Notes under the pieces: model-generated | Databases searched by the model: none | The model's input: the letters and a program-made list of their open reading frames with translations, nothing else | What the model was told of the DNA's origin: nothing | Shown: one piece after another, positions 19,295 through 29,765 of the stretch | Position numbering within the stretch: position 1 is the stretch's first letter | Layout of the letters: each line of letters begins with the position of its first letter | Assembly (NCBI GenBank): GCA_038093515.1 | Contig: JBBPSI010000226.1 | Span: 1-39,228 of the forward strand | Direction: 5' to 3' | DNA: 39,228 nt | DNA from: Butyriboletus loyo | Lineage: Eukaryota > Basidiomycota > Agaricomycetes > Boletales > Boletaceae | Translations under genes and position numbers: made by a program

Positions 19295-21443
19295 AATCCC
19301 CATCAGCTCTGATGTAGTGATGATCAGCCTGCTATCCCTGTCACCATCTTCATCATCCAATTCCACCTCAACAATCTCACCCTTTCTAACAGCCTCCTGA
19401 TTACAAACCTTGGCAATTATGGCTGCATCATCCTTGAAGTTTACAGCATCTGTATCCAGGTTTTCTTTCTTCTCAAATGGGTTGAGAAGCTCATCAAGTG
19501 TTAATGGCTGCCTGAAGACCTGATTTCAGCCCCTAAGATCTATCATAGACTCATTGAGAGCTTGTTCGAGTGATTAGAGCTGTTGTAGCTTGGTGTGAGC
19601 AGGAAGTTTCACTATAAGACCTGTACACATGCATGTTGCAGTGGCTAGCTTGTCAATAGCCTCAGTGGCCTGCAAAATGTCCCCCTCGGCTGCCATAATG
19701 GTATCAAGGGCCACATTCCAGTCAGATGTGACATAATGGGCACCAAGATGCAGTTGGAGTGATGTGTGCACTTGTGGCAATGTTACATCACTTGACACAA
19801 ATTGATAAACAATAGCCCATGCACTGGGGTCTGCATGAGCAGGGTGAGATGACGGGGCAGTGTCACTCTGAATTCCAGTGTGGTTCCAGCAATGTTGGAT
19901 GGTTGAGGGTGTAATGGCAGCACAAGCATTGTTTACCATAACCATTGCTTCACAAAGGGTGATCTTCCAAATACATGTTAGCAGCTGGAATCTCACAGCT
20001 GGAGCTCACTGTCAGAAACTGGGAGACAAAGACAGTGAACTCCGAGCTACATGTGAAGTGCTACAACAACAGTAAATAATGCACCACAATGTGGCTGACA
20101 GTATGACTAAGGTAACACTCCAGAAATGTGCAGAGTGTGAAATAAGTAAATCTAACAATACATATTATTATTGCCTGCATCATCAAGTTGAATGGCATGT
20201 AAGCAAAATCGGCAATGGTAATGGGCCTTGAAGCATCAGATTATTCCAGCATCAAGAGGTTGCACAAAAGAGGTGAGATTGGGCTCAAAAAAAAAATTTG
20301 AATGTTGTGTGGGGTGTAGGAGATTTTATAGCCCAAAAAATTGTCAATAAGAAGACAGATGAAACAGCGCTCTATGCCCATCTTGACATCTAATGCCTTC
20401 ACCCATCTGTGGATTTCTCACATCAACTTCATTAATAAATAAATAAATAAATTCCTTACTTCTCGAACAGTTCACTAGTCATCCAAGCTCTTTTGTTGTT
20501 CTGATAATGAAATCCAATGCTCTGAGGGGTCTTGCTATTGAAGCAATATGGCAATTTCTCGCTTCCATCTGCATTCACAGCAAATCCAAGGGTCAACCGG
20601 AATTTATCTTTTGTCTTTTCACTCATCTGCTTTGTTGCAAGACCTCAATCAGGTGGTGCCCTGAATCTGCAATTAATTTTCTTCTTTTCTTTCTCATAGA
20701 CAGGGTGCTTACATTGGAAATAGACTTGTTTCATCAAAGTTGAATTGATCTTTTTTCAGAAATGTCAATAAGAGTTTTGTCAACTGAGACTGCTCTTGCT
20801 TGACCATTTCTAGGTCCACTGATCCAGCTTCTCCATGTCAGCAATGCTCTTTGATATTGTATGCCCAACAAAATGAGGCAATTCAACCATCTCCAATAAG
20901 TCATTCAGCTTCTGGAATGCCCATTTGCTCCTCAAGTTTCTGGCGCTTCTCATGAAGCATTGGGCCATTCACAACATGACCCTTAGTCTCCATATTCTGT
21001 ATCCATAGCACAAGTGCTTCTTTGACATCTGGACGAGTGTCAATACATGGGCACTTTCCTGAGAGCGCAGTTGGATTAGAATGAGCATGTTCTTCAAGTG
21101 CTTCCCACACCTTTAGCTTGCGTGAGAGTGAGTGAGGCTTGTGTGAACTCAAGTTTTCCTTGAACTTGAGTTTGAAAGAACTCAACAATTTGAGCTTGAG
21201 ATAAGTCTGGGTGAGCATCAATGTAGGCAAAGACTGTTAACCAATCATGAAGAGTGAGATTCTCATCATTGTCAGGGGTTGTGCACTTTTCTTCACATGA
21301 GGATGAATATTTGATGCTGTCTGCTTGAGTTTCCACTTGTATGGCAGAGGTTTGGAATGTGGCTGGTGCTTTGGAATAATGGCCATTGGAGCAGCAGATG
21401 TGGGGTAGTTCAATTTTCAAGTCCAAGCCTGCCACTATGTATA
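19295..21443 (-). pseudogene. Pogo-like (DDE_1, CENP-B type) transposase relic
   Basis: Read from right to left: an HTH_Psq-like start (ENLTLHDWLTVFAYIDAHP, about 21210-21260), SRKLKVWEALEEHA, then a CENP-B-type HTH (RPDVKEALVLWIQNMETKG, about 21000-21050). The DDE_1 core follows with FNFDETSLF (about 20722-20745), GFAVNADGSEKLPYCF (about 20565-20620) and TSFVQPLDAGIIRCFKAHY (about 20215-20275). After the inserted LTR come CEAMVMVNNACAAITPSTIQ and CWNHTGIQ, and an acidic tail (EVELDDEDGD) near 19370. Several frameshifts and stops make it non-functional. Such transposases mediate cut-and-paste at TA targets in the nucleus. Element termini were not identified. Confidence 0.8.
19976..20157 (-). 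repeat. Copia solo LTR G (182-bp), target duplication ATACA
   Basis: TGTTAGCAGC to AATCTAACA, flanked by ATACA at 19971-19975 and 20158-20162. It equals the 234-bp type minus exactly one 52-bp unit between the two direct GACAGTGAGCTCCAG words. Splits the transposase relic cleanly. Confidence 0.9.
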
Positions 21444-21710
21444 TGTTAGCAGCTGGAATCTCACAGCTGGAGCTCACTGTTAGATTTACTTATTTCGCAC
21501 TGTGCGCATTTTGGAGTGTTACCTTAGTCATACTGTCAGCCACATTGTGGCGCATTATTTACTGTTGTTGTAGCGCTCCGCATGTAGCTTGGAGCTCACT
21601 GTCTTTGCTCCTCAGTTTCTGACAGTGAGCTCCAGGTATGTGAAGTTAGTTTTACTCAAATATATAGTTTCTGACAGTGAGCTCCAGCTGTGAGATTCCA
21701 GCTGCTAACA
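21444..21710 (+). repeat. Copia LTR I with a 34-bp inverted copy of its own end
   Basis: 21444-21477 is the exact reverse complement of 21677-21710, the right end of the LTR that occupies 21478-21710 (TGTTAGATTTAC to CAGCTGCTAACA). The outer flanks GTATA (21439-21443) and GCATA (21711-21715) differ by one transition, so the whole fold-back structure probably inserted as a unit. Confidence 0.8.
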
Positions 21711-23002
21711 GCATATCACTGAAGTGGCCAAGCATGTTGAGCATGCATTAACCAGCTACTCAAAGGTTGGCATCCATGACCCTTGCAGTGGTTGGCATCA
21801 TGACCCTTGCAGTGGTTGGGCACCTGATGCCTGCAGGGGGGCAGGGTGACATGGGGGCAGTGGGGAATCTTGGGGGGAGCTGGTATTGAGAGACAGGAAT
21901 GTTGTTGGTGGTGGTGCATTGGTGCTTGTAAAGATGCTTGGAGCAGGTGATGATGCTCCTATTGGCAACATATTGTTGGTGTTATGCTTGGCGCTAACTA
22001 CGAGAATGACTAGGCGGCACTCTGGAGTAGCCGCAGGACTTGGGAGACGATTCTGGGAGAAGTCTCAGACTATGTCTTAGTGCGCACACCAAGAGTCTGG
22101 AAGCGAACTAATTGCTAGCAGGTATCTACGTAGAACTAGATAGTGTACATGGTGTAAAGACCCGGGTCTTTATACTACTGGGGTCTGCACACAGACCATG
22201 TTCCTAATCGAGACGCGAGAAGGAAACTACAAATGTGGAAGGAATATTCCAGAAGATTCCGGAGTATGAAAGAAAGTGCGTCCATGCGTGAGAAGTGATG
22301 ACTAAGCGAACTAGTCGTATCGTTCTAAAGGAACTAGCAAGAGGCTAGGTGAATGTAACAGTCCCAATGGTAATGGAGAGAAAAAGTAGACCACTACTGT
22401 AACAGTTGGTGCCCTTATCATGTTGCAATGGATGGGTGGTTGGTGGGTATATGAAGCTTCACCTGGCAGGTTGCCATGGTCCTTTTTCTACAGCATCAAA
22501 GCTGCCTTCCTCTTCCCCTTAGCAATCTCCTTGTGCTGCATTCTCTCCTCTTCCTCCTCATCCTCTGCAGCTGCCTTCTCCTCCTCCTCCTCCTCCTTCT
22601 TGACAACAACCTGACTGCCTGTGGTGGAGGACGTACCAGAGATGTCATGTATATTCCCACTTGTGCCCCTTACCAATCTCCATGGGTGGCCCTCCAACTC
22701 CTGCTCCTTGCAATGTATTATGCACATCCAGTCTGGCCAGTCTGATGGGGAGCAGCCCCAGAACCTGTTGACTGTGATGAGAAGCACAGGCACATGGTCC
22801 GCCTGATCAACGACCGCCTGCACCATTACCTGGAGATCATAAGGCATGATTTGCTGGTGAGGATAATTCTATAACACACCATGCTGCCTTTGATCAGCTC
22901 CATCGCCTTGCGCCAGTTCTCCTCCCCTCCTGCCATCACATACTTTGCAATCACAGCCGAGATCTGTTTGTTCACAGCGGTGAGGATTGTGTTGGTGGCC
23001 AT
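21711..23002 (-). pseudogene. Unrecognised gene split by a solo LTR
   Basis: I do not recognise the family. The minus strand starts at an ATG at 23002 (MATNTILTAVNKQISAVIAK), continues through ENWRKAMELIKGSMVCYRI, needs a frame change near 22865, then MPYDLQVMVQAVVDQADHVP, DWMCIIHCKEQELEGHPW and a Lys/Glu tract coded by a GAG-rich run (about 22545-22605). Beyond the inserted LTR it goes on with a Pro/Ser-rich part and two copies of QPLQGSW (26-bp tandem repeat at about 21768-21820). The right portion stops at the LTR at 21710. The charged tract and small size suggest a dispersed fungal gene rather than an enzyme, but this is only an impression. Confidence 0.5.
21980..22404 (+). repeat. Solo LTR 2, 425 bp, target duplication GTTGG
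   Basis: TGTTATGCTTGG to CTACTGTAACA, flanked by GTTGG at 21975-21979 and 22405-22409. TATA at 22171 and CACAGACC at 22190-22197. CpG-richer than its surroundings, so relatively young. Confidence 0.85.
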
Positions 23003-23561
23003 GATGATTTTGGTTTGTTGTAGATAGTGTGCGATGTAAGTGGATGGTGTGTGTTGGCTCGAGGGACCACCACAAAGGTTCAAGGATGGACTTCCCATGC
23101 ATGCATCATTTTCACATGCTTTAAGCGCAAGGCCTTTGTATTCAAATCCTATAATATGTGACCGCCTCCCTCTACTGCTCTCTATTCTTTTAAATACAGC
23201 CATCTGCCCAATCTTACATGCCATTCACAATGCATCCGAGCTACTGCCAAGTGCGCTTTGCATTAACCCATAAGTCCCATGCTCTACATAGGGGTAAACA
23301 CTAACACATTACAGCTGAGGTATTTGAACTCTCCAGCAAGCCAGATTCTGAGCACCATGGGTTCGATGGAGGAGCATCCATTCTAGGGCACATGGTCCCC
23401 CAACCACCACTGTTTCTGGCACCTCCTGCTGTCCCATCAGCCTGGGCGACATTACCCCATGTTGGAGCTGCAGCCAGCCCATCTGATGATTTGGATGACT
23501 GTAGGTACCTGCAAGGCCTGAGGATTCCCCCTACCACTGCCCAATATCTCCCTGCCACCTA
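23003..23561. other. No recognised gene
   Basis: Upstream region of the minus-strand gene at 21711-23002, then GC-richer sequence open in several frames at 23301-23600 without family signatures. Truncated on the right by the Tc1-like element whose target TA is at 23562-23563. Confidence 0.4.
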
Positions 23562-23563
23562 TA

Positions 23564-25113
23564 CAGTGGGCAACAAAACTGTTGCAATATTGGCAACATT
23601 TTGATTGTTAAGCTAATAACTCAAGAACCACTAAAGGAAAACCTCCTAAACCTATCCATAGCAGAACACCATAATCAAGGACATTCCAAAAATATATACA
23701 TTGCTTATGTAATTCATTCTATATCAGGAGATATTCACCAATTAAGCAAGGGTACTCATTGCAACAGTTTTGTTGCTGACCCTATAAAATATTAGAATCA
23801 TATGTTGTGGCTGAGTATTACATAATCAATGGGTCATGTGTGCATAAGAAGTTTAACATTGTGCAAACACATCAAAACACCATCACTTTTTCCATTACTT
23901 CCATCATGAAATCCCTTTCTGTTGAACAAACCAACCAAATCATCTCCTGCCTGGAAATGGGTCAATTCACTTGCCAGATCTCATATTCTGCTGGTCTCAA
24001 CCACTCTACCATTAGTAGACTTTGCTCCAAACACTGTCCAGACCTACTCAAAGCCTCTGGTGGTTGCCCATCCCTCATAACTCCCACTGACATGTGCCAT
24101 GTCATTCGTCTTATTGGTACTGGGAAGGTTGAAAATGCTGTCCAGATTACCAAAACTCTTCAGGACATCAAGAACCATCCCATCTCCCCCCAAACCATTT
24201 GTCATCACCTCAGGAAGGCTGGTATGAAGGCTGTGGTGAAGAAGAAATGCCCCCTTCTCTCTATGTGTCATAGGAGGGCAAGAATGGACTTTGCTTTAAG
24301 CCATCAGGATTGGACTGTGGAGGACTGGAAGAATGTCATATGGTCAGATGAGACCAAAATCAATTGCATTGGGTCAGATGGAAGGAAATGGGTGTGGAAA
24401 AAGGCAGAAGAGGGCCTAAGTGATAGGCTGGTAGAAGGTACAGTGAAGCTTGGAGGAGGATCAGTGATGATATGGGGTTGTATGACCTGGGAAGGAGTTG
24501 GAATGGCTTGCAAGATTGATGGTAAGATGGATGCTAATCTTTATGTGCAGATCATGGATTCAGTATTATGGAAAAACTCCAGAGGACATTATCTTTCAGC
24601 AGGATAATGACCCCAAGCATACCAGCAGGAGAGCCAAGGAGTGGTTTACTGACAATGTATTTGAGGTCATGGTGTGGCCTGCTCAGAACACCTATGGTTT
24701 CTTCTCAAAAGAAGGCTAGCAGAGTATCCTGAGTCACCTAAGGGGGTTTTGGAGTTGTGGGAGCATGTACAGGCAGAGTGGGATAGAATTAGGACTGCAC
24801 AGTGTCAGGAGTTGATTGAGAGTATGCCTAGAAGAATTCAGGAGGTGATTAAAGCCAAAGGAGGATATACTTCATACTAATTTAGATACCCTTGATATCA
24901 GCAACAAAACTGTTGCAATGAGTACCCTTGCTTAATTGGTGAATATCTCCTGATATAGAATGAATTACATAAGCAATGTATATATTTTTGGAAATCCCTT
25001 GATTATGGCTTTCTGCTATTGGTAGGTTTAGGAGGTTTGCCTTTAGTGGTTCTTGAGTTATTAGCTTAACAATCAAAATGTTGCCAACATTGCAATGGTT
25101 TTGTTGCCCACTG
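23564..25113 (+). mobile_element. Complete Tc1-like element, family 2
   Basis: 1550 bp from CAGTGGGCAACAAAACTG to TTTTGTTGCCCACTG, flanked by TA at 23562-23563 and 25114-25115. The terminal inverted repeats are about 215 bp. Each has the word GCAACAAAACTGTTGCAAT at its outer end and inverted at its inner end (about 23758-23778 and 24898-24918). A TATAAAATATT word at about 23784 precedes the transposase. Distinct in sequence from family 1 but built on the same plan. Confidence 0.92.
23906..24880 (+). pseudogene. Tc1-like transposase (family 2), broken near the C-terminus
   Basis: Starts MKSLSVEQTNQIISCLEMG at 23906, the position equivalent to family 1. N-terminal helix-turn-helix (CQISYSAGLNHSTISRLC) and a second one follow, then the first catalytic Asp in IWSDETKINCIGSDG and GGGSVMIWGCM. 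The frame shifts near 24570, where the text passes to TPEDIIFQQDNDPKHTSRRA with the second Asp. A small deletion then removes the segment normally reading SPDLNPI between WPAQ and EHLWF (about 24684-24690) and shifts frame again. The C-terminal piece LIESMPRRIQEVIKAKGGY to 24880 matches family 1. Dead, but only lightly damaged. Confidence 0.85.
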
Positions 25114-25115
25114 TA

Positions 25116-25676
25116 TACAGATTTTTATGTAATGGGAAATAAACCTTGGTAGGGAGTCTGAGCTTTGGTATGAACTCAAAGTCTTGGATCCCATCATTAA
25201 ACTCTGGATTATTATCAAAGACAGGGTATTGTAGTGTCAGAGGTGGGGAAGATAGGCTAACAGGGTGTGAAGCAAGATTTCTTTCTAGATTATGTTTCTA
25301 TAGCATTGCTGATTGGAAGCAAAGAGCTTTTGGATCCTCTGGAGGACTGCTTGGTTTCCCAAGTGACCTAAGTGACCTTCTTTGAATGTTTTATTGATTT
25401 ACCTTTCATGTTTACAAAGTGTTGGAACTCAAGACACAGTATTCACTCCATGAATACCATGCAGTGATGGACTATCAATTGCAATGGATACAAATGATGT
25501 GGAGTATGTACAAGTGATTGTAGAGCATGTGAAGGTAGGAACATATGTGGGTGAAAGCCTGAAGGGCTTCCTGGCCTGAGGCACTGCCAGAGAGAGAGCT
25601 GGCTGTGTACCCAAGAATGAGGAGCCTGTGACATGTGCAGCTGCACTCCACTCAAGTATGAAGGAACTGGCTCATC
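25116..25676. other. No recognised gene
   Basis: Continuation of the sequence into which the Tc1-like element inserted. Long stop-interrupted plus-strand text exists (most stops are TGA), but nothing identifies a family. The right part is the region downstream of the tyrosine recombinase relic. Confidence 0.35.
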
Positions 25677-27519
25677 TCAGCATGCTGGCAGCATGATGTG
25701 TTGGTTGAGCTGTGTTGCTATGCCAGGATGCTTGTGCAGGTAAGGAGTGAGAATAAGGGCATGATGGTGCAGATAGAGGGTGAAGGATTCACCTGACCAA
25801 CGACCCATGGTCTTGATGACATCAAAAGGGATGTCTTGTAGTAAGTAGTGGAGGGTTTCCCCAATGCACAAGCTGTGCCCTTTGAGGTTTGGGAGCTTGT
25901 GTTGTAAAACTAGGCTTTTAATGCAATTGGTTACTTCTGCCTTTGTGAGAGGGCACAAATCTTTGTGGTGCCTCCATGCAAAAAGGTGGTCATTAAAACT
26001 CAGGTGGTTTATCTGAAAGTGGTTTTTGAGCCATGCAATGGGGTTGCTGATGTGAAGCATTGGAGCACACTGTGTCTTCGCCAGATGGGGAACACTTTGT
26101 GGTTGGAATTGTTAGATTTACTTATTTCGCACTGTGCGCATTTCTGGAGTGTTACCTTAGTCATGCTGTCAGCCACATTGTGGCGCATTATTTACAGTTG
26201 TTGTAGCGCTTCACATGTAGCTCAGAGCTCACTGTCTTCATCTCCCAGTTTCTGACAGTGAGCTCCAGCTAAGAGATTCCAGCTGTTAACAGGAATATGG
26301 AATTTGATGACATTGAGTCCATTGTGATCCTGTAGATGCAGGATGTGTAATGGGGTGATGTGCCAGGATGGTTGAACTTTTTTAACATTGGGATGGTGAA
26401 TTCTCCTAGCCTGGAAATGGTGTAGAAGGTTATTAGAATGCATGCTATGGTGGCCATGTCCTGTGCAGAGTCGAAGTCCATGTTGGTGATGAAGAGTGTT
26501 AGCACATCTCTTTTAAAGGGCAGACACTTCACCTGCTTGGAGGAGGGTGGTGCCAACCTTGATGCTCCCTCTAGCAAGGCATGGAGTTCATTGGGGTTGA
26601 TGGCCCATGAATGACCATGCAGGATGTGCCATGTGTGCAGTCCTGCTGAGAAATTGGATAAGGAAGATCCTGAATACACATCTGTACAGCTCACAATGAA
26701 AGCTGCTAGGAGGGGTTGGCTGACAGGACAATAAAGGTGCTTGGCAACATTATGAATGTCACAGTAGACATGGAAGACAAGTAATTTGGTGCCATACAAT
26801 TCTTTGGTCCATTTGGTCCATGAGGCAGCTATAACATCCAAGATGTGATTCAACTGGTCCTTGGTGACCAGGTGTGGGGGCAAGACAGCTGGTTGGGTAG
26901 CACCATGAGGTGCCTCAGAGTTGGGCAATCATAAGCATAGTCTGTCTTTTGATAGGCAGTGAGGTTGTAGTGGGAAAGGACAGGTGGTGAGGAAGGGATG
27001 ATAAGGGTGAGGGGGCTCATGTGAGAATGGTGAAGGGAGTGTTTCAGAGGAGGCTGTGGCGGACAAAAGTGGGCTGTTGAATCTGGTGACAGCTAGAAAT
27101 TTAGAGTTGGAGCTCTTGGTGGATAGCATTGTCTTCCTTGAGCTTGTTGGTGTGAGCCCAACTAATGCTTTGTGAGAGTTGTTGAGCTCTTTGGGGATGG
27201 CAATGGCATGGAGGGACTGGTGCTCTGGGGGAGCCTGAGGGGGACTTGCAAGGAGTGTGGGGGTGATCTGTGACATCTGTGAGGAAAGAAACAAGAGGGG
27301 GAGGGAGGGAAATGCATGGAAGGAGGAGAGAATGGGGTGGATAGATGCCTTGGGAAGGATCATTGGCTGGATTGTTGGTGCTGGGGACATATCTGATGTG
27401 AATCTTGCTGATGTGATTGGCTTCAGCAAGAAACTTGTGAATTCTCCTGAAAACACAATTAGTCTTGGTGTTATGGTGTCAGCAATTCCACCATCCTTCG
27501 ACAACTCCAGTGTTGTCAC
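25677..27519 (-). pseudogene. Tyrosine recombinase of a DIRS-like element
   Basis: A reading of about 520 codons from 27519 to 25677, split by an LTR at 26110-26291 and by a TGA at 26929-26931. The first part is Ser/Pro-rich. The core-binding part has KLLVFHVYCDIHN, AAFIVSCTDVYSGS and HALLEGASRLAPPS. The catalytic part has ISRLGEFTIP (first Arg), GHSLCIGETLHYLL where the HxxR Arg is now Cys, MGRWSGESF (H/W position) and FTLYL with the Tyr. One frameshift lies near 26370 and another near 26055. It matches the phage-integrase-like recombinases common in agaricomycetes. Together with the RT/RNase H just upstream, it is best read as the recombinase of a YR retrotransposon, which inserts through a circular intermediate rather than with a DDE integrase. 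A Crypton origin is less likely because of the RT. Confidence 0.75.
26110..26291 (+). repeat. Copia solo LTR J (182-bp), target duplication GGAAT
   Basis: TGTTAGATTTAC to CAGCTGTTAACA, flanked by GGAAT at 26105-26109 and 26292-26296. Same 52-bp-shorter variant as the LTR at 19976. Removing it restores the recombinase reading IKFHIP to TTKCSPSGED. Confidence 0.9.
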
Positions 27520-27529
27520 CTACTTGGTG

Positions 27530-28400
27530 CCATGGGTGGTCTGCCAGTCTGGACAAAGTGACCAAGCCCTCTATTTTCCTCCTTCGATGATAGCAATGCT
27601 CACACCAGAGCTGGCATTGGAATAGGCCTGAAGATTGATGGGTTGAGAGGGTGGTTTTATGGGATGAAAAATTTGCCTGTGTTGTAGGTGGTTTGCTCAC
27701 CACTGCAGATCAAAATTGAGGTATTTGATCGGCCAGTGGGGCATGAAAGGCTTGTCATTGCACATGCACATCATGCATTCCAGGCTGGTTAGGTATGCAT
27801 GGCCTTGTGGAATGACAGTGCAAGAGTAGAGAAGCTTAGGATAAATGGCTTGCACATCTTTGAGGACATGTGAGGGATGTGATCACCATTCCTAGATGGC
27901 TAAAAGGTACTTAGCAGTTTTACTGGGAGCCAGAGTTACCATGCACTTGGAGAGATTCCACTGGAAGCCAATATAGATGGTGGAGTCAGCGAATGGTGTT
28001 AGATTTACTTATTTCACACTCTGTGCATTTCTAGCCTGTTAGTTATACTGTCAACCACATTGTGGCGCATTATTTACAGTTGTTGTAGCGCTTCACATAT
28101 AGCTCGGAGCTCACTGTCTTTGCTCCTCAGTTTCTGACAGTGAGCTCCAGGTATGTGAAGTTAGTTCTACTCAAATATATAGTTTCTGACAGTGAGCTCC
28201 AGCTGTGAGATTCCAGCTGCTAACAGGAATATCACTGCCAACAAAGGTTGCCATATTGTGGGCCAATGGATTGGGCTTTGGCACATTGTAGGATTGCATG
28301 GGTGTGGGTTGACCCCTCCCTCAATATTGAAGTTGACCTCAAGAACATCAAATTCTGAGGGAGTGGCAGGGTCAAATTCAGTACATATATGTACACTAGA
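27530..28400 (-). pseudogene. DIRS-like reverse transcriptase tail and RNase H
   Basis: The minus strand from about 27996 down reads PFADSTIYIGFQWNL (RT thumb-side signature), then KTAKYLLAI, HVLKDVQAIYPKLLYSCTV, RAYLTSLE-like text, KPFMPHWPIKYLNFDLQW and LQAYSNASSGVSIAIIEGG (RNase H first motif, Asp changed to Asn). This order matches the RT-RNase H of basidiomycete YR retrotransposons. The upstream RT part continues across the LTR at 27997-28225 only as poorly readable text to about 28400. Internal TGA/TAG stops make it dead. Confidence 0.65.
27997..28225 (+). repeat. Copia LTR K (229-bp), no target duplication
   Basis: TGTTAGATTTAC to CAGCTGCTAACA in the 234-bp format with small deletions. 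The flanks AATGG and GGAAT are not duplicates, so the insertion was followed by local rearrangement or the junction has decayed. Confidence 0.8.
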
Positions 28401-28757
28401 GTCCTGGTACTGTGTCTGGGGCCATGCCTGTATCACAAGGACTTGGAGACTGGTAGAAATAAGGCTGGGAACTTCAGATGTTTTGGCCACATTGCATGAA
28501 TGAATTGATTGCATGGTATAAACTGATGCAACTGATGCTGCTAACATTTGATGCAGTAGAATTAATGCAACTGGACACATGAAATTCTATGCCAATGTAG
28601 TGACATCATAGTGACATTATCACACATCCTAATGCATACCCATAATAGTTGCTACATATGGATTCCAGGTAGTTGTTTGGGAGTGGCAAAACCAGAAAGG
28701 ATGCTCATCTTTCCATACTATCTGCTTGTCTTGAATCATGACTTTTTGCAATTGCAC
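28401..28757. other. No recognised gene
   Basis: AT-rich sequence, possibly the rest of the decayed DIRS-like element. No conserved motif or convincing frame. Confidence 0.3.
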
Positions 28758-28920
28758 TATTTATTGTCATGGTGCTGTGATCACCTAGCCTTGATTGTAA
28801 ATACTTGGTTTCTTATCACCTACTGTTTATTGTCACTGTATACTTTTTGTGATTGCCTACTCTTGTGAATCGTGTCTCTAGGTAATCGCCTGCTGTTTAT
28901 TGTCATTCCATTGCAGTAAT
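28758..28920. repeat. Degenerate tandem repeat, unit about 70 bp
   Basis: Three copies of a block starting (G)CTRTTTATTGTCAYT and including a TGATYRCCTA word; units begin near 28758, 28824 and 28893, and the third is partial. Similarity between units is moderate. Confidence 0.5.
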
Positions 28921-28939
28921 TAACTAGTTTCTGATTCCA

Positions 28940-29765
28940 TTGTCTCCAAGTAAATCACCTTTCCCCAATATTAGTTCTAGTCTTATTGTTAAGGAAGCAG
29001 TTGTAGCAATGGCATTTGAAAATAAGGTTGACTATAATAGCATTTTTGTTTGCAATGATTGTTTCCAAGCGAAATTGTTATCTGGGAGTAACACACTCAT
29101 GGTTATTGTGTTGGAAGCACTAAATGGTACTTCACAAAATATAAATGCTGCAGGTGGTTTCAGACAGACAGCAACTACACTAATTTTTGATGATACATCT
29201 GCAATGCTTTCTTCCTAATGTGATAAATTGTTTTGCAATAGGTGAGCAGGGAAACTTGCTTGCAAGTGGAGGTAAGTAACTGTCTGTGATGAAGAGAAGT
29301 TCAGGAACTAACAAATCACCAGGTGACCAAGGCATGAAGATATGGGACTTAAACTGCCTTGTGGAAGTACCATCATTGGCACAATGACATGCATTCTGTG
29401 ACCCTGTCAGTGCAGCCATGTGGGTAACCTGCAAAGATGTCCACAAGACTTTATGTTTTGGAACAGGTCTTGGTTGCTTGATTTTCTGGCACCAGACTGG
29501 AAGACCAAAATGGTAAGGAGGGGTGGTAACATCCACATAATGGGGCTAATGACACCATCACAGATAATGTTTGAGGAAGTGATCATGAAATGAGTGGGCA
29601 TGGGGTGCGAGATCACCTGTATGACGAGCAAACCCACTCCTGCTGGGACAGGAGTGTAATTGGCAACTGGCACATGTGAATACCAGGTCATGGTTTGGAT
29701 ATTCAAAAATGATGTTCTAGTCCCATCCATGAGCATTCAATTAGCCACTACAGTGCCAAGGAGAT
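28940..29765. other. Weakly coding-like stretch, strand uncertain
   Basis: A plus-strand frame of 92 codons (28940-29218) and two long minus-strand frames (29180-29736) read like decayed protein, but I recognise no family and cannot decide the strand. The stretch lies directly before the 820-bp solo LTR and may include the 5' part of the gene at 30591-31370. Confidence 0.3.

Noticed and set aside
22545..22605. GAG/CTC-rich tract as a separate microsatellite feature
   Set aside because: It encodes the Lys/Glu tract of the minus-strand gene at 21711-23002 and is too irregular to call separately.
25677..27519. Tyrosine recombinase as a prophage integrase
   Set aside because: The neighbouring RT/RNase H, fungal context and eukaryotic-type linker fit a YR retrotransposon.
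27992..28230. Target duplication around LTR K
   Set aside because: Flanks AATGG and GGAAT look alike in composition but are not the same 5-mer in the same register.
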